From contig CAVXHG010000008.1 of NCBI GenBank assembly GCA_963761525.1, positions 372,001 through 436,000 of the forward strand: a stretch of 64,000 nt of DNA, written 5' to 3'. The position numbers and the translations under genes were made by a program. This document shows positions 17,929 through 25,848 of this stretch, one piece after another (position 1 is the first letter of the stretch; every line of letters begins with the position of its first letter). This stretch comes from BOG-931 sp963761525. GTDB taxonomy: Bacteria; Pseudomonadota; Alphaproteobacteria; Rhizobiales; Xanthobacteraceae. Below the pieces are notes generated by a model. That model had not been told where the DNA came from, did no database searches, and was given only the letters and a program-made list of their open reading frames with translations.

Positions 17929-18452
17929 ATGCCACCTTTCCAGGTCAGAATAGGCATTGGAACCTGCAAGAAATAGGAGAACAGCGCTACGCCGAAGACG
18001 GTCACGATCGCCGACAGAATAATCGAGCTTTTCCAGGTCGCGCCTTTGTCACCAAGGGCGGCGATAAAGACGCACATGAAAGTTCCGGGGATCATCCCGA
18101 AGTATCGCCCGAAGAAGATGAAGAATACCGGGCTGAGCAGGATGCAGAGCCAAGCCCACCATTGCGGGCTCTCCGGCAGGATGCGCTGGTCTTCGTCGTT
18201 TGCGGCCGGCGCCAGAGCCACCGCGGCGATGGCAATGCCAATCAGAACCAGAATCACACCGAGCGCTGTGGGCAGGAAGCCCGGGCCCATGTGCATCAGG
18301 GTGCCAGCTCGGTACGTCGCGCCTTTGAGCGTGATGCCGAGCCCTAGCAAAACCATTAGGCCGCCCGCGTAGAAGTCGCGCCTTCGCACGATATCGCGGA
18401 TAGGGCTGACGGAAGATGGCAAAGAATTCCTCCCGGCCTTCGTCGGGGCCAT
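17925..18452 (-). CDS. tctB: Tripartite tricarboxylate transporter, small permease subunit
   Basis: A 175-residue protein with four hydrophobic helices typical of TctB: FYAGGLMVLLGLGITL, then MGPGFLPTALGVILVLIGIAI (quoted in part), a WWAWLCILLSPVFFIFFGRY helix and a C-terminal IILSAIVTVFGVALFSYFLQ helix. It is the small integral membrane partner of TctA, with which it overlaps by 4 bases. The ATG at 18452 is the first in frame; the weak upstream purine run GGGGCGAGCAGC leaves the start less certain than the gene itself. Confidence 0.9.
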   Translation of the reverse strand: MAPTKAGRNSLPSSVSPIRDIVRRRDFYAGGLMVLLGLGITLKGATYRAGTLMHMGPGFLPTALGVILVLIGIAIAAVALAPAANDEDQRILPESPQWWAWLCILLSPVFFIFFGRYFGMIPGTFMCVFIAALGDKGATWKSSIILSAIVTVFGVALFSYFLQVPMPILTWKGGM

Positions 18453-18868
18453 TTGCTGCTCGCCCCAGTTTCTGGGAACGAGGAACTACATTAAAGCCGA
18501 AAATTCCCGCAGCGACGCGGTGTCGCGGCTTCTCTTCGCCCCCATTATACACGCGCGGTCATCGCGCCGGGAGAGCCTGCGTCCGACAGGCGCCGAACGA
18601 TATATGGGGGCGGCTTTACGCGCAACTACCATGTCCAATAGCATAGCTATCGAATGCTCTGCTTACGGTTGTGTCGGCGCGAAAGTTTGGGATAAGGCCC
18701 GCTAATCATCGGCGCACGGAGAATCAGCGAAAAGCCTTGTGTTCTAGGGGGCGCGAGCATGAGTTGGCTTGAGTTCCAGGGCTTGCTCGATACGATTTCG
18801 CCGGTCCCAATGGCCAATAGATGTGAATAGTCAATTCACTCTCAGTAAAAACTCAGTAAAAACCTCGC
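18453..18868. other. Intergenic stretch upstream of tctB and downstream of dnaE2
   Basis: These 416 bases separate the tctB start from the dnaE2 stop, both on the minus strand. I see no gene. The tctB promoter is presumably in the part near 18453. Next to dnaE2, the 11-mer CTCAGTAAAAA occurs twice in tandem (18841-18851 and 18852-18862) and a degenerate third copy overlaps the dnaE2 stop codon. No convincing terminator hairpin was found. Confidence 0.5.
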
Positions 18869-21800
18869 TCAGTGAAAATCCCGGCTTTTGACGGGCAGCG
18901 CGCTGTCGCCGGTTGGTAGCGGACCGCCGGAGAGTTTCGGCGAGAACAGGTCGCCGCCTTCACGCAGCCATGGCAGATGGGCGGAAAGATCGACAAAGCT
19001 CTCTGCGACCACATGGATGACAAGGCCGACCCGTTGCAGGCGGCCGTGCACGGCGAGAAAGCGCGCTGTCATCACGGTGCGGCGATTTGCAGCAAAGGCT
19101 TTTGGCCAGACAATGATGTTGGCGGGGCCGGTTTCATCTTCGATGGTCAGAAATACGACGCCTTTGGCCGTGCCCGGGCGTTGCCGTATCAGCACCAGGC
19201 CGGCAACGGTGACGAAAGAGTCCTGTGTAAGCGCCTCGCAGCTCAGTTCGGCATTGCGGATAGCGCCTAGCGCGCCGAGACGATCGCGGAAAAAGCGTAT
19301 CGGGTGTTCTTTGAGCGACAGTCCGGTCGCGACATAATCCTCGACCACGTGTTCGCTGAGCGGCATCTCGGGCAGGGCAACGGGTTCTTCCGCAAACAGT
19401 TCGTCGCCGAGATGCGGTGCCAGTAACGGCAGCGGCGTTTCGATCTCGACATTGGCGGTGCGCCGCACGGTGCTGATCCCGATTACGTCGAGCCGGCGCG
19501 CGGCCCACAACGCGGCGCGGCGGTCGAAGTTCAGGGAACGGAAAGCATCGGCCTCGGCAAGCCGTTCGATGGTGAAGCGCGACACATTGGCAATCGCGGC
19601 GAGGCGCTCGATCGAGGCAAAACCATTGCCACGCGTGGCGATCAGTTTTTTCAGTTCTTTTTCGGCAAGGCCGCCGATCAGGCGAAAGCCGAGCCGCACC
19701 GCGTGTTTGCCGTTTTCGACGGCCTCAAGCGTGCAATCCCAGCCGCTGTAGTTCACATCGGCGGGCCGAACTTCGACGCCATGTGCGCGCGCATCGCGCA
19801 CGAGCTGCGCCGGCTGGTAAAAGCCCATCGGCTGGCTGTTGAGGATGGCAGCGCAAAACACTTCCGGATAGTGGCACTTGATCCACGCCGAGGCGTAGAC
19901 CAGAAGCGCGAAGCTCGCGGCGTGGCTTTCAGGAAAACCGTATTCGCCGAAGCCTTCGATCTGGCTGAAGCAATGCTCGGCGAATATGCGCTCATAGCCG
20001 CGGCTGACCATGCCGTCGATGAACTGATCGCGAAAATTATGCACCGTACCGTTGTGCCGAAATGTTGCCATGGCACGGCGGAGACCGTCGGCTTCGTCCG
20101 GACTGAATTTTGCTGCTTCGATGGCGATCTCCATCGCTTGTTCCTGAAACAGGGGTACGCCAAGCGTTCGTTTGAGAACCTCTTTTAATTCATCAGGTGG
20201 GCCGTACTCAGGCGCAGGGGAGGGATAGTGTTCCTTCTCAATGCCATCACGCCGGCGCAGATAGGGATGCACCATGTCGCCCTGGATCGGTCCGGGCCGC
20301 ACGATCGCGACTTCAATGACGAGATCATAGAAACATCGCGGTTTGAGCCGCGGCAGCATCGACATCTGCGCGCGGCTTTCGACCTGGAACACGCCGATTG
20401 AATTGGCGCGTGACAGCATCTCGTAAACCGGAGGTGCATCATCAGTCCCATCTTTGGGAATGCTCGCCAGCGAATAATCCTTGCCGTAGTGGCTCTTCAG
20501 AAGATCGAACCCGCGCCGCAGGCAGCTCAGCATGCCGAGCGCAAGCACATCGACCTTCATGAGGTGGAGGGTATCGATGTCATCCTTGTCCCACTCAATG
20601 AAGGTTCGTTTGTCCATCGCGGCGTGGCCGATCGGCACCGTTTCGTCGAGCCGATCGCGCGTCAGCACGAAGCCGCCGACATGCTGGGATAGATGGCGCG
20701 GGAAACCGGTCAACGCGTTGGCAAGCGCTGCGGCCTGCTGGATTGCCGGGTTGGCGGGATCGAGCCCGGCCTGTCGGATGTAGTCGTCTGGCAATTCGTC
20801 GCCATGACCCCAGATCGTCCTGGCCAGCGCGGCTGTGACGTCTTCCGTTAGCCCCATCGCTTTGCCGACTTCACGGATGGCGCGGCGGGAGCGGTAATGG
20901 ATGACAGTGGCGCAAATTGCCGCGCGATGGTGGCCGTAACGCTTATAAATATACTGGATCACTTCTTCGCGGCGCTCGTGCTCGAAATCGACGTCGATGT
21001 CGGGCGGTTCGTTGCGGTTTGCGGAAATAAAACGGGCAAACAGAAGCTTGCTTTCGTTTGGATTGACTTCGGTAATGCCGAGGCAATAGCAAACCGCGCT
21101 GTTCGCGGCCGATCCGCGGCCCTGGCAAAGAATCTTCAGTTCTTTGCGGGCGTGCGCGACAACATCGTGAACGGTAAGGAAGTAGCGGGCGTAGTCGAGT
21201 GAGGCGATGACCGCCAATTCCCCTTTCAGCCGTTTGGTTACATCCTCTGGAATACCGTTCGGAAACCGATCTTTCGGATAACGCTCGACGGCGCCAGTCC
21301 AGGTCAGATCTTCAAGATGTTGCTGCGCAGTCTTGCCGGGCGGCACTGGCTCGTCGGGATACGTGTATTCAAGTTGGCCAAGTGAGAAGTGACAGGCTTT
21401 GGTTATTTCGATCGTGCGAGCGACGGCGTCGGGGAATTTTCTGAACAGACGCGCCATTTCCTCCGGTGGCTTGATATGCCGCTCGGCATTGACGTTAAGC
21501 CGGTATCCGGCCTCGGCGATGGTGCACTTCTCGCGGATGCAGGTGACGACGTCGGCAAGGATTCGGCGCTCGGGCGCGTGATAGAGCACATCGTTAATGG
21601 CAACGAGCGGCGCGCCAAGCTGTTCACCGAGCTCATTCAACAACGCAAGCCGTCGCGGCTCGTCGCCGCGATGGTCGTGCACGCCGGCAAGAAAGGTGCG
21701 GCTGGGCGCGGCGCGGACGAGAGCGGAGAGGCGGTCATTAAACCGCTCATTCCCGCGCAAGCGGGAATCTGACGTTGGATCCCCGCTTTCGCGGAGACGG

Positions 21801-22213
21801 GCGAATAAATTGCGTGGTGGCAGGACGATAAAAATCTGCCCTTCGCTTGCGGAAATAATGTCGTCGAAAGTCAGATGACATTCGCCTTTGCCAAACTTGG
21901 TGACCTTGCGGTTGCTGTCGGTGAGCAGGCGGCAAAGGCGGCCATAAGCTTCGCGGTTTTTCGGATAAGTCAGCACCTCAAAGCCGTCGATGGTGACAAG
22001 CCGCGTGCCGACAAGGAATTTGATGTTGCGATCTTTAGCTTCGGCATAGGCGCGCACCACGCCGGCGAAAGAGTTGCGGTCAGTGATGCCGATGCCCGTC
22101 AGGCCGAGTGCAATGGCGGTTTTGACCATCTCATGCGGGTGCGATGCGCCGCGCAGGAATGAAAAATTGGTGGTGACGGCAAGCTCGGCATAGGCGGCCA
22201 CGGCGTTGCTCAC
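18869..22213 (-). CDS. dnaE2: Error-prone DNA polymerase DnaE2 (ImuC)
   Basis: About 1114 residues of a C-family polymerase of the DnaE2 group. Seen: the PHP-domain start YAELAVTTNFSFLRGASHP; catalytic-core ILCQGRGSAANSAVCY and the acidic motif PPDIDVDFEHERREEV; GVPLFQEQAMEI; and the C-terminal OB domain. DnaE2 with ImuA and ImuB carries out SOS-induced, mutagenic lesion bypass. The open frame reaches back to 22459 across imuB, but homology starts near YAELAV; GTG at 22213 is my choice (TTG at 22237 is possible), and imuB ends 17-19 bases before it. In the PHP domain an in-frame palindromic repeat adds about 20 residues (FARLRESGDPTSDSRLRGNE). Confidence 0.94.
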   Translation of the reverse strand: MSNAVAAYAELAVTTNFSFLRGASHPHEMVKTAIALGLTGIGITDRNSFAGVVRAYAEAKDRNIKFLVGTRLVTIDGFEVLTYPKNREAYGRLCRLLTDSNRKVTKFGKGECHLTFDDIISASEGQIFIVLPPRNLFARLRESGDPTSDSRLRGNERFNDRLSALVRAAPSRTFLAGVHDHRGDEPRRLALLNELGEQLGAPLVAINDVLYHAPERRILADVVTCIREKCTIAEAGYRLNVNAERHIKPPEEMARLFRKFPDAVARTIEITKACHFSLGQLEYTYPDEPVPPGKTAQQHLEDLTWTGAVERYPKDRFPNGIPEDVTKRLKGELAVIASLDYARYFLTVHDVVAHARKELKILCQGRGSAANSAVCYCLGITEVNPNESKLLFARFISANRNEPPDIDVDFEHERREEVIQYIYKRYGHHRAAICATVIHYRSRRAIREVGKAMGLTEDVTAALARTIWGHGDELPDDYIRQAGLDPANPAIQQAAALANALTGFPRHLSQHVGGFVLTRDRLDETVPIGHAAMDKRTFIEWDKDDIDTLHLMKVDVLALGMLSCLRRGFDLLKSHYGKDYSLASIPKDGTDDAPPVYEMLSRANSIGVFQVESRAQMSMLPRLKPRCFYDLVIEVAIVRPGPIQGDMVHPYLRRRDGIEKEHYPSPAPEYGPPDELKEVLKRTLGVPLFQEQAMEIAIEAAKFSPDEADGLRRAMATFRHNGTVHNFRDQFIDGMVSRGYERIFAEHCFSQIEGFGEYGFPESHAASFALLVYASAWIKCHYPEVFCAAILNSQPMGFYQPAQLVRDARAHGVEVRPADVNYSGWDCTLEAVENGKHAVRLGFRLIGGLAEKELKKLIATRGNGFASIERLAAIANVSRFTIERLAEADAFRSLNFDRRAALWAARRLDVIGISTVRRTANVEIETPLPLLAPHLGDELFAEEPVALPEMPLSEHVVEDYVATGLSLKEHPIRFFRDRLGALGAIRNAELSCEALTQDSFVTVAGLVLIRQRPGTAKGVVFLTIEDETGPANIIVWPKAFAANRRTVMTARFLAVHGRLQRVGLVIHVVAESFVDLSAHLPWLREGGDLFSPKLSGGPLPTGDSALPVKSRDFH
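21744..21803. repeat. REP-like palindromic element inserted in frame in dnaE2
   Basis: Two consecutive hairpins: ATTCCCGC, GCAA loop, GCGGGAAT (perfect 8-base stem, 21749-21768) and TCCCCGC, TTTC loop, GCGGAGA (6 of 7 pairs, 21780-21797). The sequence is of the well-known intergenic type whose plus-strand translation reads FPRKRES-DVGSPLSRR. Here it lies inside dnaE2 and adds a peptide between IFIVLPPRN and DRLSALVRAAPSR without breaking the frame. Confidence 0.85.
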
Positions 22214-22229
22214 GCGAACAGGGGCTTTT

Positions 22230-23798
22230 TCATGCAAATAAACCTTGGACGAACCAGCGTGCGTCGGCTGTTTCGCGGCCATAGATGCCTTCGCGGTAAA
22301 GCCAAAACCGCTGCCCCTCCGTATCCTCGACCACGTAGTAATCACGCGTCGGCTCATACATGCGGTGTCGCCACCATTCGCCGGCGATGCGTTCCGGCCC
22401 TTCCGAGCCGGTGACGTCATGGGTTTCGCCGCGCCAGTAAAAGCGCCGCGGCGGACCATCGGGCACCAGCGCCGTCACCTTGGCCAACTCGGCGCGCGGC
22501 AGCACCAGGAGGGGGCGCGCTGCTCCATTGCGGGCCATGGGGTTGCCGGTAATGGTTCGCCGTTCAATCGGCGGCAGAATTTCAGCGCGCTCGGGAAAAT
22601 GGCTCTCGACCGGTTCGAAGCGCCGCACGCTTTGCGGACCAAGCCGCTGGCGCAACGCGTCGATCAGCGCTGCGCAGCGTTCGATGCGATCGCCATCTTC
22701 GCTGGCCGGAGTGAATTCCGTCTGCCGCGCCGGCATTGGATCGGCCTGGGTGACGGCAAGACCGATCGTCTCGAAGCCGAAGCCGGCTTCCTGCATCGCG
22801 GCCAGCGCCTCAAGCTTCAGGCCGATGAGGCGCACGACATGATCGACGCTGCGTGTCGGCAAGGTCAGCGCGATGTCGATGCTCTCGACCGCGCCATCGA
22901 CATTATAGAGACACAACCGCAACTGCCGCGCGCCGACGTCGTCGCGGGTCAGCACGTGGGTCAGCGTCCCCATCAGCCGCCTGGCGTAAGCGACGATGGC
23001 CTGCTGGGTGAAGACCGGTTCGATCAGATAACGCAGCGCGTGATAGACCGGCGGCGCAATCACGGGCTTGAGCGGCTCGTCGATACCGCCGAGCGCCTGA
23101 TCGAGACGGCGCAGCAATGCATTGGGAAAGCGCGCGGCAAAGGGCGCACGTGGCTTGTCGAGCAGCGAGCTCACGGTTTTGAAACCAAGTCTGCGTAGCT
23201 TGGCGCGGGTGTCCGGTGCGAGCCGCAGCGCGGCGATCGGAAGCGGCGCCAGCGCCGCAGCTTCCTGGCCCGGCGGCAAAACAAACAAGGACGCGGAATG
23301 AAAATGCGACAGCGCCCAGGCCGCGCCGGCCGTGCTGGCAACGGCGATCCGCGCGGCGAGGCCAAAATTTTTTCGAAGCCGCGCGGCGAGGTCGGCAATC
23401 AGCTTTTCCTCGCCGCCGAACAGATGACTGGCGCCTTCGATGTCGAGGAAAAATCCGTCGGCGCCATTGTCATCGCCCCAAGGTGAGGCGGTCGGCGTGT
23501 AGCGCGTCGCCCATAAAGCCAGCTTTCGCAGAGCAGTGTCGTCGGCCGCGGGTTCGGCAGCGCGCACGTGCAGGAATCCCGCTTTAGCGCGCGCATCGGC
23601 AAGCGGTTCGCCGATGGTAAGGCCGAGGTCTTCCGCCGTTTCGTTCAAGGCGGAGATGCGCGGACCGCCGCTTGAAGCAACGATCAGAACGAATGGTTCG
23701 TCAGGCGCAATGGGCTTCTCGCAACGGCTCTTCGCTTGCGCAGCACACATGCGAAGGATCGGCCACCGCGGCAGGAAAACTGAAACGATGCGCGACAT
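22230..23798 (-). CDS. imuB: ImuB, Y-family polymerase-like mutagenesis protein
   Basis: A 522-residue ImuB: N-terminal MSRIVSVFLPRWPI, a Y-family polymerase fold without the usual catalytic acidic residues (FFLDIEGASHLFGGEE in place of the DxD region, and FHSASLFVLPPG), the helix-hairpin-helix region (LRLAPDTRAKLRRLGFKTV) and a C-terminal tail with ERIAGEWWRHR and YYVVEDTEGQRFWLYREG. ImuB is the catalytically inactive hub that links ImuA, DnaE2 and the beta clamp. It overlaps the end of imuA by about 98 bases and ends shortly before dnaE2, so the three genes form one operon read from the SOS promoter near 24.56 kb. Confidence 0.94.
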   Translation of the reverse strand: MSRIVSVFLPRWPILRMCAAQAKSRCEKPIAPDEPFVLIVASSGGPRISALNETAEDLGLTIGEPLADARAKAGFLHVRAAEPAADDTALRKLALWATRYTPTASPWGDDNGADGFFLDIEGASHLFGGEEKLIADLAARLRKNFGLAARIAVASTAGAAWALSHFHSASLFVLPPGQEAAALAPLPIAALRLAPDTRAKLRRLGFKTVSSLLDKPRAPFAARFPNALLRRLDQALGGIDEPLKPVIAPPVYHALRYLIEPVFTQQAIVAYARRLMGTLTHVLTRDDVGARQLRLCLYNVDGAVESIDIALTLPTRSVDHVVRLIGLKLEALAAMQEAGFGFETIGLAVTQADPMPARQTEFTPASEDGDRIERCAALIDALRQRLGPQSVRRFEPVESHFPERAEILPPIERRTITGNPMARNGAARPLLVLPRAELAKVTALVPDGPPRRFYWRGETHDVTGSEGPERIAGEWWRHRMYEPTRDYYVVEDTEGQRFWLYREGIYGRETADARWFVQGLFA

Positions 23799-24490
23799 GA
23801 TCGTACTCCACTACCCATTGACCAGGCCGTCCGTTGCGACAGCGTTCGAGATGCAGACGCCAGCGCGGGCCTACGATGAGCCCGAAGCGATCACGCGCCG
23901 CTTTCGCGGTGCCGATGCGCCAGCGGGTAGCCGCCGCGCTCGATTTCCAGCGTCGATGCCGGCCGCAGCAAAAAGAGCGGCAGGCCGGTATCGCCGGCGG
24001 CAAGCTGCAATCGCTGGCTGGTTCGCAGATCGAGCTTGTCGATCGCACCGATCACGGCGGCGGCCGCGCTCGAATGCAGCGCTTCCTCGATCGCCCAAAG
24101 CGTTTCCTTGCGGTTCGCGGTCTCGACCAGGATCAGGCGGGACGGATCGAGGCCGAGCGCGTTCAGCCCATGACCATGAAGATGACCATGCAGTCGCCCC
24201 TGCGGGCGGCCATAGGCAGGCGTGACACAGACCAGCGGGCGAGGCTTTGGCAAGCGGCCAAGAACGGCTGCGATGAAGCCGAAGGCGGCTGCGGCCGCGC
24301 TTTCCGCCTCAGGCACGATTTCGTGGAGTGCGCCGCAGGTCAGGCCGCCTTCCGGCAGGTGGAAATCGAGCGCCGCCAGGCCAAGGGGCAGGCTTTTATG
24401 GGAGCCCTCAATCCGGGGCAATAATCGGCGCAGCTCGTCGATGACGACGGCGCGATGATCCCGGCAGGAAAAGGCAGGTTCCTGAAGCAT
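23701..24490 (-). CDS. imuA: ImuA, RecA-like mutagenesis accessory protein (one frameshift)
   Basis: The first frame (from 24490) gives a RecA/SulA-related ImuA: LPLGLAALDFHLPEGGL, GALHEIVPEAESAAAAAFGF, LVCVTPAYGRPQGRLHGH and LILVETANRKETLWAIEEAL. At 23931-23937 (run CCGCCGC) the frame shifts; the second frame continues AATRWRIGTAKAARDRFGL, WRLHLERCRNGRPGQWVVE and YDHVAHRFSFP, the expected C-terminus. Removing one base of that run joins them. ImuA acts with ImuB and DnaE2 in SOS mutagenesis. It is the first gene of the operon, 67 bases downstream of a consensus alphaproteobacterial LexA box. Confidence 0.88.
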
Positions 24491-24536
24491 TTAGCCGTCT
24501 CTTGGCGGTGTACAACGCTGTACATATTCTGTGTAT

Positions 24537-24560
24537 GTTCTAATCTTAGGAGATTAGAAC
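24537..24560. promoter_or_regulatory. Perfect 10-base inverted repeat beside the SOS box
   Basis: Arms GTTCTAATCT and AGATTAGAAC around TAGG, in the gap between divergent imuA and the lsrF-like gene. The right arm shares its terminal GAAC with the LexA box, so a protein bound here would touch the same bases. Two TGTACA hexamers 4 bases apart lie further toward imuA (24509-24524). Confidence 0.75.
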
Positions 24561-24571
24561 AAAATAGGAAC
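24557..24571 (-). promoter_or_regulatory. LexA-type SOS box upstream of imuA
   Basis: On the minus strand the sequence is GTTC, seven bases (CTATTTT), GTTC, an exact match to the direct-repeat LexA box GTTC-N7-GTTC known in alphaproteobacteria. It lies 67 bases upstream of imuA, whose cassette is a classic SOS target, so DNA-damage induction of imuA-imuB-dnaE2 is strongly supported. Confidence 0.88.
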
Positions 24572-24752
24572 ATTGCCAAGAGACCATAAAGGGGGCGGAG
24601 TTGTTCCGGTCACCTTTACGGAAGGACGTAATTTGAACTCCCAGCTTGGGCTCAATGAAAAGTCGTCGGATTAACGGGTTTGGCTCACTCGCCTTGCTTT
24701 GCGCGAGCGCGATGACGCATACGTCTGGGCCAATTGCGAAAAGAGGTGCGCC

Positions 24753-25655
24753 ATGCCGGAAGCTGACAAGGAAGGTGAACGCTACTCGATCGACCAGCCG
24801 CAGCTGACGCCGGGCTTTTTTCTCAAAGGCACCCATCAACTCGATTGGGGCATGAAGAACCGCATGGCGCGGGTGTTCGATCCGATTTCCGGCCGCACCG
24901 TGATGCTGGCCGTCGACCACGGCTATTTCCAGGGCCCGACCACCGGGCTTGAACGCATCGATCTTTCCATCGTGCCGCTGTTGCCGAATTGCGATGCGCT
25001 GTTCTGCACCCGCGGCATTCTGCGCAGCGTCATTCCGGCGGAGTGCCAGAAGCCGATGGTGCTGCGCGCCAGCGGCGGCCCGAGCATCCTGCGCGAAGAA
25101 TTGTCCGACGAGCAGATCGCCATGGATATGGACGACGCAATGCGGCTCAACGCCGCCGGCGTCGGCATCCAGGTCTTCATCGGCGGCGAGCACGAGACCC
25201 GCTCGGTGCACAACATGACCAAGCTGGTCGATGCCGGCCTGCGCGTGGGCATCCCGGTGATGGGCATCACCGCGGTCGGCAAGAACATGGTGCGCGACGC
25301 CAAATATTTTCGGCTCGCCTGCCGCATCATCGCCGAGCTCGGCGCGCAATATGTCAAGACCTATTACGTCGAAGAAGACTTCGAGACCATCACCGCGTCA
25401 TGCCCGGTGCCGATCGTGATGGCCGGCGGCAAGAAGCTGCCGGAGCTCGAGGCGCTGACCATGGCTTATAACGCCGTGCAGCAGGGCGCGGCCGGCGTCG
25501 ACATGGGCCGCAACATTTTCCAGTCCGACGCGCCGCAAGCGATGATCGCAGCCGTCGGCGCCGTCGTGCACAAGAACATGAAGCCGAAGGACGCTTTCGA
25601 CCTGTTCAAGACCTTGAAAGCGAAGAACAGCGCAGTCGTCGAAGCGGCGGAATAG
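24753..25655 (+). CDS. LsrF-like 3-hydroxy-5-phosphonooxypentane-2,4-dione thiolase / class I aldolase
   Basis: A 300-residue TIM-barrel protein very like LsrF along its length: LDWGMKNRMARVFDPISG, TVMLAVDHGYFQGPTTGLE, CTRGILRSVIP, VGKNMVRDAKYF, the Schiff-base strand QYVKTYYVEEDFE, and PIVMAGGKKLPE with GVDMGRNIFQSD for phosphate binding. E. coli LsrF cleaves the phosphorylated AI-2 product. No other lsr gene (ABC, K, R, G) is in this window, so a role in AI-2 processing is uncertain and another aldol or thiolase substrate is possible. GAGG lies before the ATG at 24753; the frame upstream is unrelated. It is divergent from imuA and followed by a good terminator. Confidence 0.85.
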   Translation: MPEADKEGERYSIDQPQLTPGFFLKGTHQLDWGMKNRMARVFDPISGRTVMLAVDHGYFQGPTTGLERIDLSIVPLLPNCDALFCTRGILRSVIPAECQKPMVLRASGGPSILREELSDEQIAMDMDDAMRLNAAGVGIQVFIGGEHETRSVHNMTKLVDAGLRVGIPVMGITAVGKNMVRDAKYFRLACRIIAELGAQYVKTYYVEEDFETITASCPVPIVMAGGKKLPELEALTMAYNAVQQGAAGVDMGRNIFQSDAPQAMIAAVGAVVHKNMKPKDAFDLFKTLKAKNSAVVEAAE

Positions 25656-25670
25656 ACGTTTCGACAAAAC

Positions 25671-25708
25671 AAAACGGCGAGCCGCAAATGCAGCCCGCCG
25701 TTTTTGTT
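25671..25708 (+). terminator. Intrinsic terminator after the lsrF-like gene
   Basis: Stem AAAACGGCG and CGCCGTTTT around a 16-base loop, followed by a T-rich tail (TTTTTGTTT), beginning 15 bases after the lsrF-like stop codon. Confidence 0.88.
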
Positions 25709-25726
25709 TGCCTGATTGCGTGCTTT

Positions 25727-25848
25727 AGAGCGAAATCGTTTTAGATTAAATCGATGGTCGCTCTAGCATTTTGATGGAGCATGATCTTTTCGGAAAACCA
25801 GTTCCACCCTCGGATCAAGTCCGAGGGCAGGCTTTTCCGGATCATGCG
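25727..25848. repeat. Two adjacent palindromic repeat elements
   Basis: First element: AGAGCGA (25727-25733) and TCGCTCT (25758-25764) flank an AT-rich core. Second element (25778-25848): outer arms GCATGATC and GATCATGC enclose CTTTTCGGAAAACC and GGCTTTTCCG, and a perfect inner stem CCCTCGGA/TCCGAGGG with a TCAAG loop. Both resemble palindromes common between genes in Bradyrhizobium-type genomes. The second ends at the stop codon of the following minus-strand gene and could fold in its mRNA. Confidence 0.75.

Noticed and set aside
18841..18880. Tandem CTCAGTAAAAA repeats as iterons or an origin
   Set aside because: There are only two exact copies plus one degenerate copy, without DnaA boxes or a replication gene nearby.
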